NCBI GenBank assembly: GCA_009692305.1
Contig: SHZK01000012.1
Coordinates: 1 to 64,000 of the forward strand
Length of the DNA stretch: 64,000 bases
From: Gammaproteobacteria bacterium
GTDB lineage: Bacteria; Pseudomonadota; Gammaproteobacteria; Pseudomonadales; Pseudohongiellaceae
Direction: 5' to 3'
In this document: in pieces, positions 47,540-57,876 of the stretch
Layout: each line of letters starts with the position of its first letter
How positions within the stretch are numbered: the first letter of the stretch is position 1
Made by a program: the position numbers and the translations under genes
Notes under the pieces: generated by a model
What the model saw: the letters and a program-made list of their open reading frames with translations, nothing else
The model's database searches: none
What the model was told of the DNA's origin: nothing

Positions 47540-48211
47540 TTATGCGGTTTTGGCCCGGTTATTCGGATTGCCATTGGCAAAGTACCAGGGCGCTGCTTGA
47601 CGCCAGTTGGCCTCGAACTGCTTGATGTGCTCAGCGTCTTCCAGGGTCAGGCCAATATCATCCAGTCCATTTAGCAGACAGTGTTTGCGAAATGCGTCAA
47701 CTGCAAACGGGATACTAGTACCGTCCGGTCTGATCACGAACTGTTCGGTCAGGTTTACGGTTAGTTGATAGCCTGGCTTCGCGGCCACTTCTGCGAACAA
47801 CTCAGAAATTATTTCCTTTGATAAAACAATTGGTAACAAGCCATTTTTAAAGCAATTATTGAAAAATATATCGGCAAAGCTTGGTGCCAGTATGGCGCGA
47901 AATCCATAGTCATCCAGTGCCCAGGGCGCGTGCTCGCGCGACGAGCCGCAGCCGAAGTTATCTCTGGCCAGTAAAATTGACGCCCCTTGGTAGCGCGGCT
48001 GATTCAGCACGAAGTCCATGTTCAACGGGCGCTGGCTGTTGTCCGCATCCGGCAAGCCCTTGTCCAGATAGCGATGCTCATCGAACAGATTAACGCCGAA
48101 ACCGGTGCGCTTAATGGACTTCAGGAACTGCTTCGGGATGATGAAGTCCGTATCCACGTTGGCCCGATCCACTGGCACTACCAGTCCTTTCTCAGTTATA
48201 AATTTTTTCAT
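47540..48211 (-). CDS. leuD: 3-Isopropylmalate dehydratase small subunit
   Basis: The swivelling-domain subunit of isopropylmalate isomerase in leucine synthesis. The 223-residue protein has [18 protein letters not shown] near residue 15, and [21 protein letters not shown] near residues 80-100 with the family GCGSSREHA motif. It lies 33 bp after leuC on the same strand. No leuB is present before asd, although leuB often follows leuD; leuA and leuB are not in the window. Confidence 0.97.
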   Translation of the reverse strand: MKKFITEKGLVVPVDRANVDTDFIIPKQFLKSIKRTGFGVNLFDEHRYLDKGLPDADNSQRPLNMDFVLNQPRYQGASILLARDNFGCGSSREHAPWALDDYGFRAILAPSFADIFFNNCFKNGLLPIVLSKEIISELFAEVAAKPGYQLTVNLTEQFVIRPDGTSIPFAVDAFRKHCLLNGLDDIGLTLEDAEHIKQFEANWRQAAPWYFANGNPNNRAKTA

Positions 48212-48244
48212 GATTCAGTATTAACACTCTAATTTAATTAGTTT

Positions 48245-49672
48245 TTAAGCCAGTTCACGCACATCGACAAAGTGGCCGTGTATAGCGGCAGCAGCGGCCA
48301 TCGCCGGGCTTACCAGATGGGTTCTGCCACCAAAGCCCTGCCGTCCTTCAAAATTACGATTGGAGGTGGATGCGCAATGCTTGCCCGCGCCCAGTTGATC
48401 GGCATTCATGGCCAGACACATGGAGCAGCCCGGCTCCCGCCACTCGAGGCCGGCCGCGATAAAGATTTTATCCAGTCCTTCTAACTCGGCCTGTTGCTTG
48501 ACCAGCCCCGAACCGGGCACCACCATGGCCAATTCCACGGTCGACGCGACCCGCTTACCGGCGACTACCTTGGCGGCTTCTCGTAAATCCTCGATCCGGG
48601 AATTAGTACAAGAACCAATAAAGATGCAGTCCAGTTTGATATCCTTGATCGCAGAACCACCGCTTAAGCCCATGTATTTCAAGGCTTGTTCGATATTACC
48701 GCGCCTGGTCTGGTCCGGCTCCTGGGCTGGGTCAGGAATGCGCCCGTTCACAGAAGTCACCATTTCCGGAGACGTGCCCCAGGTTACCTGTGGCTCGATA
48801 CTGGCAGCATCCAGCTCTACCACGCTGTCGAAGACGGCGTCCGCATCGCTGACCAGACTGCGCCAGGCTACCAGCGCCTGTTCCAGGATGGCGCCGGTCG
48901 GAGCGAATGGACGGCCTTTGATGTAATCCAGGGTGGCCTGGTCAACTGCAATAAGACCAGCGCGCGCACCGGCCTCGATCGCCATATTGCATACAGTCAT
49001 GCGCCCTTCAATCGATAAGGCTTGAATAGCTTCTCCAGCAAATTCAATGGTGTAGCCGGTGCCACCGGCGGTACCGATGCGACCAATAATAGCCAGCACG
49101 ATGTCTTTCGCGGTTACTCCAGCCTGCAGCTTGCCAGTTACCAGCACCTGCATGTTTTTGGCTTTTTTCTGCATCAGGCACTGGGTTGCCAAGACGTGTT
49201 CAACTTCGGAGGTGCCAATGCCGTGGGCAAGCGCGCCCAGCGCGCCGTGCGTGGAGGTGTGGGAGTCGCCACACACAATGGTCATGCCTGGCAGGGTCGC
49301 GCCCTGCTCCGGACCCACCACGTGGACGATGCCCTGCCGCGCGTCATTCATATCCAGCTCGAAAATGCCGAATTCCTTGCAGTTGTCATCCAGCGTTCGC
49401 ACCTGAATCTTGGACACCGGGTCCTTGATGCCGGCCAGTCCCTGACTGCGCTCATCCCGCGTGGTGGGGATGTTGTGGTCAGGAGTGGCAAAATTGGCAT
49501 CGGCGCGCCAGGGTTTGCGCTTGGCAAGGCGCAGCCCTTCGAAGGCCTGGGGCGAGGTGACCTCGTGAATCAGGTGCCGATCGATATAAATCAGGGCAGT
49601 GCCATCCGCGCGCTGCTTCACCAGATGGGCATCCCAAATCTTGTCGTACAGTGTCTTACCGCTCATGCTCAC
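48245..49672 (-). CDS. leuC: 3-Isopropylmalate dehydratase large subunit
   Basis: The aconitase-type subunit that holds the catalytic [4Fe-4S] cluster and converts 2- to 3-isopropylmalate. The 475-residue protein has the cluster cysteines in [12 protein letters not shown] near residue 348 and GCSMCLAMN near residues 408-411, with [17 protein letters not shown] near residue 133. Length matches E. coli LeuC. ATG start 49672. The 109-bp gap to aroC is AT-rich and carries a strong hairpin. Confidence 0.97.
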   Translation of the reverse strand: MSMSGKTLYDKIWDAHLVKQRADGTALIYIDRHLIHEVTSPQAFEGLRLAKRKPWRADANFATPDHNIPTTRDERSQGLAGIKDPVSKIQVRTLDDNCKEFGIFELDMNDARQGIVHVVGPEQGATLPGMTIVCGDSHTSTHGALGALAHGIGTSEVEHVLATQCLMQKKAKNMQVLVTGKLQAGVTAKDIVLAIIGRIGTAGGTGYTIEFAGEAIQALSIEGRMTVCNMAIEAGARAGLIAVDQATLDYIKGRPFAPTGAILEQALVAWRSLVSDADAVFDSVVELDAASIEPQVTWGTSPEMVTSVNGRIPDPAQEPDQTRRGNIEQALKYMGLSGGSAIKDIKLDCIFIGSCTNSRIEDLREAAKVVAGKRVASTVELAMVVPGSGLVKQQAELEGLDKIFIAAGLEWREPGCSMCLAMNADQLGAGKHCASTSNRNFEGRQGFGGRTHLVSPAMAAAAAIHGHFVDVRELA

Positions 49673-49746
49673 ACCACTAAAATTTAATTTAAATAGAACT
49701 CTTAACTAATTGTATTTAATGTATTAATAACTGATATTTCGATTCA

Positions 49747-49779
49747 GGTCACGACTCCGGACCGGAGTATGGCGTGACC
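49747..49779 (-). terminator. Strong hairpin after aroC, possible terminator
   Basis: An outer stem GGTCACG/CGTGACC (49747-49753 with 49773-49779) and an inner stem ACTCCG/CGGAGT (49754-49759 with 49763-49768), with a 4-nt bulge on one side. It lies just beyond the aroC stop on the transcribed strand and before leuC. There is no clear T-run, so it may be a weak terminator, a 3-prime stabiliser or part of a leuC leader. Confidence 0.4.
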
Positions 49780-49781
49780 GC

Positions 49782-50870
49782 TTAAAGCGGGGTGTTACTG
49801 GCTTTGCGCAGCTGTCCCGTCTGGCCCCGGTCCCGCAAGAAGTGATCCATCAACACCAATGCCAGCATGGCCTCGGCAATCGGTGTCGCCCGAATGCCGA
49901 CGCAGGGATCATGGCGGCCAGTGGTAACTACTGCTACCGGGTCGCCGTTGATGGTAATCGATTTGCCTGGCAAGCGAATACTTGAGGTAGGCTTTAGCGC
50001 CATGCTGGCAATGATGTCTTGCCCGCTAGAAATCCCACCCAGCACTCCACCCGCGTTATTACTCAGAAAACCCGCAGGCGTGATTTCATCCCGGTGTTCG
50101 CTGCCTTTCTGGCTTACCGAGGCGAAACCCGCTCCGATCTCTACTCCCTTCACGGCATTAATACTCATCAAGGCTTTAGCGATGTCGGCATCGAGTCGAT
50201 CAAAAATCGGTTCACCGAGGCCTGCGGGCACGTTGCTGGCACACACAGTGATGCGCGCACCAATGGAATTCCCCTCTTTGGACAAGGCCGCCATATATTC
50301 TTCCATGGCCGCTACCTTGGAGGCATCGGGGCAGAAAAATGCGTTATTCTCGATCTCGGCGTAATCCACAGTGTCGATTGCAATCGGACCAAGCTGGCTC
50401 AGATAACCACGAATCCTGGTGCCACACGCTTCGAACAGATATTTCTTGGCGATAGCTCCCGCCGCCACCCGCATCGCTGTTTCACGGGCCGACGCCCGTC
50501 CACCACCACGATAATCCCGGATACCGTATTTTTTGAAGTAGGAGAAGTCAGCGTGCGCCGGACGAAACTGATCCTTGATCTTGCCGTAGTCTTGTGAGCG
50601 CTGATCTGTATTTTCAATGATCAGGCCAATTGGTGTGCCGGTCGTCCTGCCTTCGAACACGCCGGATAAAATTCGGACCGCATCGTCCTCGCGACGTTGC
50701 GTGGTGAAACGCGACTGACCTGGCTTGCGTCGATCCAGATCGTGCTGCATGTCCGCTTCACACAACTCCATTCCGGGAGGACAGCCATCCACCACGCAGC
50801 CGAGCGCAGGACCATGACTTTCGCCAAAGCTCGTTACTGTGAACAACTTCCCGAAGCTGTTGCCTGACAT
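49782..50870 (-). CDS. aroC: Chorismate synthase
   Basis: The last step of the shikimate pathway: makes chorismate from EPSP using reduced FMN. The protein of about 362 residues starts [20 protein letters not shown], and has [17 protein letters not shown] [25 protein letters not shown] near residue 130, and the C-terminal [20 protein letters not shown] chose ATG 50870; the longer frame to 50945 adds residues not found in the family. Confidence 0.96.
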   Translation of the reverse strand: MSGNSFGKLFTVTSFGESHGPALGCVVDGCPPGMELCEADMQHDLDRRKPGQSRFTTQRREDDAVRILSGVFEGRTTGTPIGLIIENTDQRSQDYGKIKDQFRPAHADFSYFKKYGIRDYRGGGRASARETAMRVAAGAIAKKYLFEACGTRIRGYLSQLGPIAIDTVDYAEIENNAFFCPDASKVAAMEEYMAALSKEGNSIGARITVCASNVPAGLGEPIFDRLDADIAKALMSINAVKGVEIGAGFASVSQKGSEHRDEITPAGFLSNNAGGVLGGISSGQDIIASMALKPTSSIRLPGKSITINGDPVAVVTTGRHDPCVGIRATPIAEAMLALVLMDHFLRDRGQTGQLRKASNTPL

Positions 50871-50949
50871 AGGGACGCTCGTGTACTGGGGTAAAAATCG
50901 GGCGGGACAAAAACAGCCCGAGATTATACACCAGGCGGCGCGCAAATAG

Positions 50950-51828
50950 TTAACTAAAGCAGCCGCCGTATTGTTGTAACTGACTGGTTGTTAAAGCAAA
51001 TACACCTTCACCACCGTGTTCGAATTCGAGCCAGAGTAGTGGCACCTCATGCAGTCGCTCGGCCAGCAAGGCATGACTAAAACCAACCTCCATAACCAGC
51101 AATCCCTCTGCATGCAGGCGCGCAGCAGCTGTCTGCAATATTTGCAGCGGAATTTCCAGACCATCGTCCTCACTCAACAAGCCAAGTTCTGGCTCCTGGA
51201 TATATTCCGCAGGCAGTGAATCGACCTCTGCTCGAGACACATAGGGCGGGTTACACAGGATCAGGTCAAATTTGCCGCGCACGTTTTCAAGCAGGTCAGA
51301 CCTAACGATCGTTACTCTGTCTTGCACCCCATGCAATAGAATATTCTCCGCCGCCAATGCGAGCGCATCCGCACTGATGTCCGCTAGTACCACCCGCGCG
51401 TCGAGGAATTCCAGCGCCGCAGCAATGCCGATGCAACCGCCACCGGTGCACAAATCGAGAATGCGCAGAGGAGCGGTCTTTAACAGCGGCTCGAATCGAT
51501 TCTGGATAAGTTCGGCAATAGGCGAACGCGGTATCAATGCACGCGGATCGGCATGAAAACAGTGTCCAGCAAACCAGGCCTGTCCGGTGATGTAAGCGAC
51601 CGGCTCATACTGGTCGATGCGCCTGCTTACCCTGGTTTCCAGCTGCGCCATCTCGTCAGAGTGCAACTCTCTGGTAGTAAGTATATCTGCATCGGTGAAA
51701 TCAATGCCGAGGCTTGCGCACACCAGATAGGCTGCTTCGTCCAATGCATTGTCCGTGCCGTGCCCATAGCACAATGGCGCCTGCTCGAAGCGCGCCGCCA
51801 CCTGCTGGATGTAGTCTGCAACTTTCAT
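50950..51828 (-). CDS. prmB: Ribosomal protein uL3 N5-glutamine methyltransferase
   Basis: An S-adenosylmethionine-dependent methyltransferase that modifies a glutamine in ribosomal protein L3. The protein of about 292 residues has the SAM-binding [15 protein letters not shown], the NPPY catalytic motif in [21 protein letters not shown], and [15 protein letters not shown] typical of PrmB rather than the release-factor enzyme PrmC. I chose ATG 51828 over TTG 51879. It is upstream of aroC, as in many Gammaproteobacteria, and divergent from folE. Confidence 0.93.
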   Translation of the reverse strand: MKVADYIQQVAARFEQAPLCYGHGTDNALDEAAYLVCASLGIDFTDADILTTRELHSDEMAQLETRVSRRIDQYEPVAYITGQAWFAGHCFHADPRALIPRSPIAELIQNRFEPLLKTAPLRILDLCTGGGCIGIAAALEFLDARVVLADISADALALAAENILLHGVQDRVTIVRSDLLENVRGKFDLILCNPPYVSRAEVDSLPAEYIQEPELGLLSEDDGLEIPLQILQTAAARLHAEGLLVMEVGFSHALLAERLHEVPLLWLEFEHGGEGVFALTTSQLQQYGGCFS

Positions 51829-51935
51829 TCGGTACGTGTTTGCCCCGGCTATCCTGACTGTTTGAAAAAGCTTTACCAATTAAAGTGGTTATCGTAGGGT
51901 AGCGACCACATTTGAATTTAATTCCGAGCGACATC

Positions 51936-52478
51936 ATGGAACAGGCTTTTCTGCAAATCCTCAAAGACATCGGTGAAGACCCGTCTCGTCCCGGGCTGGC
52001 AGATACACCCAAACGCGCGGCAAATGCCTTGCGCTTTCTCACTCAGGGTTATTCCTTGAATGTGGACAAGGTGATCAACAATGCCCTGTTTCCTTCCGAC
52101 ACGGACGAAATGGTCATCGTGAAAAACATCGAACTCTATTCCATGTGCGAACACCACATGCTGCCTTTTATCGGCAAGTGCCATGTCGCCTATATACCCA
52201 AAGGAAAAGTGATCGGATTGTCCAAAGTCGCGCGCATTGTGGATATGTTCGCGCGCAGACTACAAATTCAGGAAAACCTCACGAATGAAATTGCAAATTG
52301 TATTATTGAAAAAACCGGCGCAGCAGGTGCAGGTGTAATTATCGAAGCCAAGCATATGTGCATGATGATGCGCGGAGTCGAGAAACAGAACTCGGTGATG
52401 ACCACCTCCTGCATGCTCGGCACTTTCCGCAATAGTCAAAGCACCCGCAATGAATTTCTATCGCTGATCAATACCTAG
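51936..52478 (+). CDS. folE: GTP cyclohydrolase I
   Basis: Converts GTP to dihydroneopterin triphosphate at the start of folate synthesis. The protein of about 180 residues has the zinc-binding [39 protein letters not shown], and the second zinc cysteine in [16 protein letters not shown] chose ATG 51936 over the upstream TTG at 51912, because the family N-terminus fits. The gene stands alone on the plus strand between minus-strand genes. Confidence 0.96.
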   Translation: MEQAFLQILKDIGEDPSRPGLADTPKRAANALRFLTQGYSLNVDKVINNALFPSDTDEMVIVKNIELYSMCEHHMLPFIGKCHVAYIPKGKVIGLSKVARIVDMFARRLQIQENLTNEIANCIIEKTGAAGAGVIIEAKHMCMMMRGVEKQNSVMTTSCMLGTFRNSQSTRNEFLSLINT

Positions 52479-52533
52479 TCCTGATCAATATCTATAGTTC
52501 ATCGATAGCTCAATCGAGCCGGGCCACGCAGAT

Positions 52534-53475
52534 TTATCGTAGTACCATTTCGATGCGTGCGCTGCAGTCGCTGGCTGCGCACATGGGCGCCAGCGGCCCT
52601 ACTCCTTGCGCTTCAATGCGTGCCGCAGCCACGCCACGCTCGACCAGTTCCTGCTGCAATGCCCCGGCGCGCGCCAGGGATCGCTGCACTAAACTCGAAA
52701 ATGGGTCTGAACCCTGCAAATGACCAACCAGAAACACTTGCAGCCCTGGTTCTGATTGCAGGATTTCCACTAAATAATCAAGATTGCTCTGCGGGTCGAG
52801 GCGATCGTCGGATTCGAAAGCAATCCCCGGTAGCACCACACTACCGTCCTTTTGCAGCAGACTCAGGATTGCTTTCGAATCGACTGAATTTGTTGGCGGT
52901 ATTTCGCCACCTGATTCGATGATTTCCACATACGCGTAACTGCGGAGATTGCCTCGGGTGATGATATAGAGCGACATGCTCGATGCATTTTTGACGCCAG
53001 AATTAGTGCGCATGGCGACATAATATTGGTTGCGCTCAGGGCCATATAAGATGCGCTTGTGAAAAATATCATTTGCCCAGTAATTGCTGCTGCCGCACAC
53101 TCTACCTTCACAGCCGAACAGTAACACATAGCCCTTCTCGCGCATTTGTTCACGATAAAATTCATAAACATCAGCACCAGAATATTCCTGGGAAATTTCA
53201 TAGAGTATGCGAGTCACATTACCGCGAATCCGATCGAACGCATCGGGCACGACTTGCTCGCGGATCCGTTGCAGACTTCCCAGAACAAGCGTGTGAACCA
53301 CGCTTTCACGATATTCCGCTTCCACAATCTGCGCATCCGGAAATCGTTCAAGCAGAGGGTGATCAGTAAACCCGGAAGGTGTTTGTGGCAGCTGCGCTGC
53401 TAAGGGCGCGCTGCTTAGCCCCAGCAGCAGACTTAAGGACAAACTCAGCAGCTGCAGTAAATGATTATACCTCAT
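52534..53475 (-). CDS. DUF4892 domain-containing protein with OmpA-like C-terminus
   Basis: A 313-residue exported protein with a signal peptide (residues 1-27, ending SSAPLAAQ), a DUF4892 domain (about residues 30-205), and a C-terminal OmpA/MotB-like domain (about 210-313: VFLVGHLQGSDPFSSLVQRSLARAGALQQELVERG) that could contact peptidoglycan. A CAASDC pair near the C-terminus may form a disulphide. It is coupled to sixA by an ATGA overlap; this sixA-DUF4892 pairing occurs in related genomes. Function unknown. Confidence 0.85.
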   Translation of the reverse strand: MRYNHLLQLLSLSLSLLLGLSSAPLAAQLPQTPSGFTDHPLLERFPDAQIVEAEYRESVVHTLVLGSLQRIREQVVPDAFDRIRGNVTRILYEISQEYSGADVYEFYREQMREKGYVLLFGCEGRVCGSSNYWANDIFHKRILYGPERNQYYVAMRTNSGVKNASSMSLYIITRGNLRSYAYVEIIESGGEIPPTNSVDSKAILSLLQKDGSVVLPGIAFESDDRLDPQSNLDYLVEILQSEPGLQVFLVGHLQGSDPFSSLVQRSLARAGALQQELVERGVAAARIEAQGVGPLAPMCAASDCSARIEMVLR

Positions 53476-53930
53476 GGCTGCAACACGTATTTGAGCGTGC
53501 CACAGCCAGGCGCTACAAAATCCATTTCAATACAATATAGATGGCTGGGCTCAAATGGCCGGGCTGTTTCCAGAGTAGCGTCAAGCATTATCGACAACAA
53601 TTTGGAGAGCAATGGATTGTGACTTACCAGCAGCAGGTTCTGGACATTGTAAGTTTCCAACTTTTCGAACAGGGCATACACATCAGCCTCCGGCTCAAGA
53701 GCTCGCTCCACATCGAAGCGCAGGCTCGGAAACACCACGCGCAATATCGATGCGGTCTGGCGCGCTCGTTGGAATGGACTCATGAATGCCTTGTCCACCT
53801 GCGGTTCGTACAGTTTGAATTTCTCTGCCATGGCCCGCGTCTGCATGACACCTTCCCGCGACAGTTCGCGAGCTGCATCTGATAAACCCTTCTGCTCCGC
53901 GATGCCATGGCGGAGTAAATAAATCATCAT
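53472..53930 (-). CDS. sixA: Phosphohistidine phosphatase SixA
   Basis: A histidine phosphatase superfamily member that, in E. coli, dephosphorylates the histidine-containing domain of ArcB and the NPr protein. The 152-residue protein has the LLRHGIAEQ catalytic motif at residues 5-13, SPFQRARQTASIL near residue 52, and LLVSHNPLLSKLL with the second catalytic histidine near residue 102. It lacks extensions. It is adjacent to the DUF4389 gene and gpsA. Confidence 0.93.
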   Translation of the reverse strand: MMIYLLRHGIAEQKGLSDAARELSREGVMQTRAMAEKFKLYEPQVDKAFMSPFQRARQTASILRVVFPSLRFDVERALEPEADVYALFEKLETYNVQNLLLVSHNPLLSKLLSIMLDATLETARPFEPSHLYCIEMDFVAPGCGTLKYVLQP

Positions 53931-53949
53931 AACTGGCTACTCACTTGTT

Positions 53950-54423
53950 TCAGTCTATTATTGCACCACCATCGCCGTCATCCTTATTATCATGCGCTGC
54001 TTTGCGATGCGAGGTGTTATGCTCTGATGGTTTTTTCTTGCCAACAGTTTTCGGTTTCGTCGATTTTTTTCCTGCAACTGCATCTACCCAGGCCCCTGTT
54101 TCGCTCTCTCCGGCTGCTGCCGGTTCGGCATCAAAGCCGGGAAAATCAGCAAAGGGAAAAGGTTTTAGCTCTGAGTTATACGAAATGAACAAAAATATCT
54201 GCTGCACATACTGCGCCAGAGCCGCGCCGAGATATTTCAGATTGGAATTGTATGTGCCAGTGATCAGCACGAACAATGCTTGCACGATCATCAACACAAT
54301 GATTACTGGCGCGACAATCACATATAGCAGGATTGCGTAGCCAAGCATGAATAGCACCCGTATCCAGCTCGATGATTGCTTCAGATTGTCGACGATTTGA
54401 TCCATATCATCTGCCATACGCAC
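53950..54423 (-). CDS. DUF4389 domain-containing membrane protein
   Basis: A 157-residue protein with one long hydrophobic region of probably two helices (VLFMLGYAILLYVIVAPVIIVLMIVQALFVLI, residues 24-55) typical of DUF4389. A soluble segment and a Lys/Asp-rich, probably disordered tail follow. A strong purine-rich ribosome site precedes ATG 54423. Function is not known. The gpsA-DUF4389-sixA order recurs in Pseudomonas relatives. Confidence 0.88.
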   Translation of the reverse strand: MRMADDMDQIVDNLKQSSSWIRVLFMLGYAILLYVIVAPVIIVLMIVQALFVLITGTYNSNLKYLGAALAQYVQQIFLFISYNSELKPFPFADFPGFDAEPAAAGESETGAWVDAVAGKKSTKPKTVGKKKPSEHNTSHRKAAHDNKDDGDGGAIID

Positions 54424-54513
54424 CCCCTTTTTTTCCGTAAATTACGCGCCAAGTTTAACATGCCTGCAGGCTAATGCGCGGGTTACAACCGGCATAGCGC
54501 ATGCGCTGGTGCC

Positions 54514-55551
54514 TTACCGGTCCTCAAGAATTTTTTCCTGCATCGCTTCAAATTCCACATCCAGCGCCAGCTCGCCCTGGGTCAGGGAAGTGAGGATACT
54601 GGCAATCGATGCACCTTGATAAATGATCGCATACAAACCGCTCGCCAGAGGCATATAGACACCAATTTTATCCGCCTTATCCTTGACCTGTTTCACAGTG
54701 TTTACACCTTCCGCGGTCTGGCCGACTTCCTTGATCGCAAGATCAATGCTGCTGCCCTTTCCAAGCAGCAAGCCAATCCGATAGTTGCGGCTCAGGAGCG
54801 ATGAACAGGAAACAACCAGATCGCCGACTCCTGCCAATCCGAGAAAGGTCATCGGGTCAGCGCCAAGTTCGCGACCAAAGCGGGCCATCTCCGTCAGACT
54901 GCGCGCGACCAGCATACTGTTCGTGTTGTGCCCCATCCCCATCGATGCCGCAATGCCAGCGATAATGGCATAAATGTTTTTCAGTGATCCGCCGAGCTCC
55001 ACACCGAACATATCATCGTTGGTGTACACGCGGAAAAATCTGGATTTCAGCAGGAGCTTCACAGCCTCCCTTACTTCATCGTGATTACTGGCAATGACCG
55101 AACCAGTCAATTGACTGGTCGCTATTTCTTTCGCCAGATTGGGGCCGCTCAGCACTCCCACCAGCGACTGGGGCGCTTCTTCCTGGAGAATCTGGCTCAT
55201 AAAATGAAATGTGCCCGCTTCGATACCCTTCGTGGCACTGATCAGGATCACATTCGGGCGCGCATGTTGCATCATATCTCGCACTACCTGACGGAATGAG
55301 GAACTGGGCACTGCCACGAATATCACATCACTGGTGGCGACTGCAGTGGCCATATCGTGGGTTGCCCGCACGCGGTCACTGAGCACATAGCCCGGTAAGT
55401 AATTCCCGTTTTCATGCAGCTCGTTAACCTCCGCCGCCAGCGCTTCGCTGCGCATCCAGAAGCTAACATCGTAACCATTGTGCGCGATGATATTGGCAAT
55501 CACCGTACCAAAACTGCCACCACCGATTACGGAAACCTTTCTGATTGTCAT
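54514..55551 (-). CDS. gpsA: Glycerol-3-phosphate dehydrogenase [NAD(P)+]
   Basis: Reduces dihydroxyacetone phosphate to sn-glycerol 3-phosphate for phospholipid synthesis. The 345-residue cytoplasmic protein has the dinucleotide-binding VIGGGSFGTVIANIIAHNGY at the N-terminus, ISATKGIEAGTFHFMSQILQEE, LSGPNLAKEIA, and the catalytic-lysine block LGGSLKNIYAIIAGI near residue 188. ATG start 55551. Confidence 0.97.
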   Translation of the reverse strand: MTIRKVSVIGGGSFGTVIANIIAHNGYDVSFWMRSEALAAEVNELHENGNYLPGYVLSDRVRATHDMATAVATSDVIFVAVPSSSFRQVVRDMMQHARPNVILISATKGIEAGTFHFMSQILQEEAPQSLVGVLSGPNLAKEIATSQLTGSVIASNHDEVREAVKLLLKSRFFRVYTNDDMFGVELGGSLKNIYAIIAGIAASMGMGHNTNSMLVARSLTEMARFGRELGADPMTFLGLAGVGDLVVSCSSLLSRNYRIGLLLGKGSSIDLAIKEVGQTAEGVNTVKQVKDKADKIGVYMPLASGLYAIIYQGASIASILTSLTQGELALDVEFEAMQEKILEDR

Positions 55552-55689
55552 TACACGCCCTGCATATCACTAATAATATTGCCGTCATTGGCGCCGGTTT
55601 CAGCGTCGTAACCTAGGGCAATTCCAGACCATAATAGTCCGAATGCATTGGAATACCAAGACGACCAGGCTCCACCATGGCGCACGAAT

Positions 55690-56337
55690 TTACCCACCAC
55701 TCACTGGCTCGCCAGCCATCAAGGCGATGCGATTGGACTGGAAAAAAACCATGGCATTATAGATACGATCGGCCACTGCTTTCGGCGTGATGGATGCGCC
55801 TACGAACTGATCGTATTCATTATCAGCCTCAATCCTCTGCCAGCTGATGCGTCGGATATCGCGCATGGCATTGCCGGCCAAATGCTGCATCCAGGTTGAT
55901 TCGATCACGTCGATCACACCATAGAGAGAGTGTAAATCTATATCTTCAATCACGCGCGCAGCCGAGATGCGCCCGAACATATCGATGACGACAAGCAGAT
56001 CGATAGTGCCATTGAATCCATCTTCTGCTGTTGCCGGTATCGCAATTGCCACCACCTCTCCCGCCTTCTTCGCCAAATAAGCATAACGATCGCGGCGCAA
56101 TTCCAATAAATGCAGGTTCAGCAATTTACTATGTTGACCATGTGCGGGAATGAGATACGTATCCAGCACCAGATCATTATGAAAACTCCCTGCTGCGAAA
56201 AAGTCCTACAGTTGTACGCGATCAAAATTCTGCTGGCTCGCTATCAGTCCAGTTCGATTGCTCAAATTGAACGCGACCACAGCACCCAACAGACAGAGAG
56301 TCACTCCCAGTATGGACAGTGCCTTTTTCGATTTCAT
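55690..56337 (-). pseudogene. RnfG/RsxG-like FMN-binding protein, interrupted by TAG
   Basis: A single frame of 216 codons starting ATG 56337 with a membrane helix (ALSILGVTLCLLGAVVAF), broken by TAG at 56206-56208 (codon 44), then open to 55690. After the stop it reads DFFAAGSFHNDLVLDTYLIP and ends with the FMN-binding region EYDQFVGASITPKAV. E. coli RsxG has DQFTGATITPRAV here, so the flavin-accepting Thr is replaced by Ser. The RnfG segment ETPGLGDKIE is replaced by DLHSLYGVIDVIE. A single C to T change (CAG to TAG) would explain the stop. No other rnf genes are nearby. It follows nuoN by 19 bp on the same strand. A short fragment starting at GTG 56169 could still be made but would lack the membrane anchor. 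Confidence 0.82.
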
Positions 56338-56356
56338 AGAGTTCGCGAAAATAGTA

Positions 56357-57874
56357 CTAGATAACAGCAGCTACAGACTGGATCAGCGTCATTAACGGAG
56401 TTGGGTAGATGCCCAATACCACGAGCAGCAGGAGCAGCAGCGCCAGCACCCCATAGGAACTGAGGCTCTCGATACCTGCTTCGCGGTACGCGAAGGCATC
56501 ACGCTGCGGTAACAACATGCGATACACAATCCGCAGGTAATAATAGAGACCAATGCCACTGCCGACGACCAACACTCCCAGCAGCACCCACAAACCAGAT
56601 TCGACACCCGCAAGCACGAGATAGAACTTGCCGATAAAACCAACCGTCAACGGAATGCCAGCAAGCGACAGCAACATGGCAGTGAATATTCCAGCGAGCC
56701 ATGGCTCGCGCCAGAACAGACCGCGATAATCCGAGACTTCGTCAAATTCTTTTTCACTGGAGGAAATCACCGATGCAACACCAAACGCGCCCAGTGTCAT
56801 GATGACATAGGCGATCAGGTAAAAAGTTACTGCCTCAACGCTGATAGTACCAGCCAAATATTGGCTGGCGATAACGGCAATCAACAAATAACCCATGTGC
56901 GCAATAGATGAATAGGCAAGGATCCGTTTCAGATTGTCCTGTAGCAACGCCAGCAGATTGCCCACAAGAATAGACAGCGACGCAACGAGGGTAAACGCAG
57001 TAACCACAGAGTCGAACGCCAGTGCATCGGAGATTTCCAGAAATCGCAGCAATACGACAAACATCGCTGCCTTGCCGACCGTAGCCAGATACGCGGTTGC
57101 CGGCAGTGGCGAACCCTCGTACACATCCGGGGTCCACATGTGGAATGGCGCCAGCGACAATTTAAAGGCTATGCCGGCGATAATCAAAAGCAGCGCAATT
57201 ATCGTATAGTTATCACTCAATCCTTGCATAGGTCCTATATTAGTCACCCCGATATAAGTCGCCCCTGCTTCCAGCTCATGAGCAGTAGTAACATTCGAGA
57301 AGGCCAATGTTCCGGTCTTGGCATAAAGCAGCGCCATACCAAACAGAATAAAGCTCGTGGCAACAGCCGACAACACCAAGTATTTTACTGCGGCCTCCAG
57401 CGGATATTTCGCCGATTCCTTGCAGTGCAATGGATAAGCAACCATTCCATACAGAGCCATGCTTAAAGTTTCCAACCCCAGAATGGTACTAATGAAGTGA
57501 TTACTGCTGACCATTATAATGGCGCCGACAGTCGCAACCGTTAGCAATAAATAATACTCTTCCTTGTCATCATTCAGCCGGAACAGATAGGGAAAACTCA
57601 GAATGGCGATGAACATCGCCAGCGCGCAGATTATCGGGGTGAAGAACAGACTGTATTGATCCACGATCAGCAATGGCGTTACCTGCTGATTGGTGTAAGG
57701 CAGCATTGCCGCTGCCACTATCGTGGCCAGTAACAAACCAGTTATTGCCGTTGCAGACGTACCCACATAACTGCGCCTGATGCCTATCAACAGCATCAAC
57801 ACGATTGCTGTGGCGATGACGATCAGCATGGGACTTAGTGGCAGCAGATCTGAAAATGAGCTTATTGAATTCAT
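56357..57874 (-). CDS. nuoN: NADH-quinone oxidoreductase subunit N
   Basis: An antiporter-like membrane subunit of respiratory complex I that pumps protons. The 505-residue protein has about 14 hydrophobic helices. It has conserved charged residues in the SMALYGMVAY and FKLSLAPFHMWTPDVYEGSPLPATAYLATVGKAA region (the functional Lys/Glu helices), then NLKRILAYSSIAHMGY. It is the last gene of the nuo block and lies 2 bp after nuoM. Complete. Confidence 0.97.
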   Translation of the reverse strand: MNSISSFSDLLPLSPMLIVIATAIVLMLLIGIRRSYVGTSATAITGLLLATIVAAAMLPYTNQQVTPLLIVDQYSLFFTPIICALAMFIAILSFPYLFRLNDDKEEYYLLLTVATVGAIIMVSSNHFISTILGLETLSMALYGMVAYPLHCKESAKYPLEAAVKYLVLSAVATSFILFGMALLYAKTGTLAFSNVTTAHELEAGATYIGVTNIGPMQGLSDNYTIIALLLIIAGIAFKLSLAPFHMWTPDVYEGSPLPATAYLATVGKAAMFVVLLRFLEISDALAFDSVVTAFTLVASLSILVGNLLALLQDNLKRILAYSSIAHMGYLLIAVIASQYLAGTISVEAVTFYLIAYVIMTLGAFGVASVISSSEKEFDEVSDYRGLFWREPWLAGIFTAMLLSLAGIPLTVGFIGKFYLVLAGVESGLWVLLGVLVVGSGIGLYYYLRIVYRMLLPQRDAFAYREAGIESLSSYGVLALLLLLLVVLGIYPTPLMTLIQSVAAVI

Positions 57875-57876
57875 GA

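Noticed and set aside
54477..54514. Terminator for gpsA (CCGGT/ACCGG arms around an AGCGCATGCGCT palindrome)
   Set aside because: No T-run follows and the outer arms are short and interrupted, so it is left unannotated.
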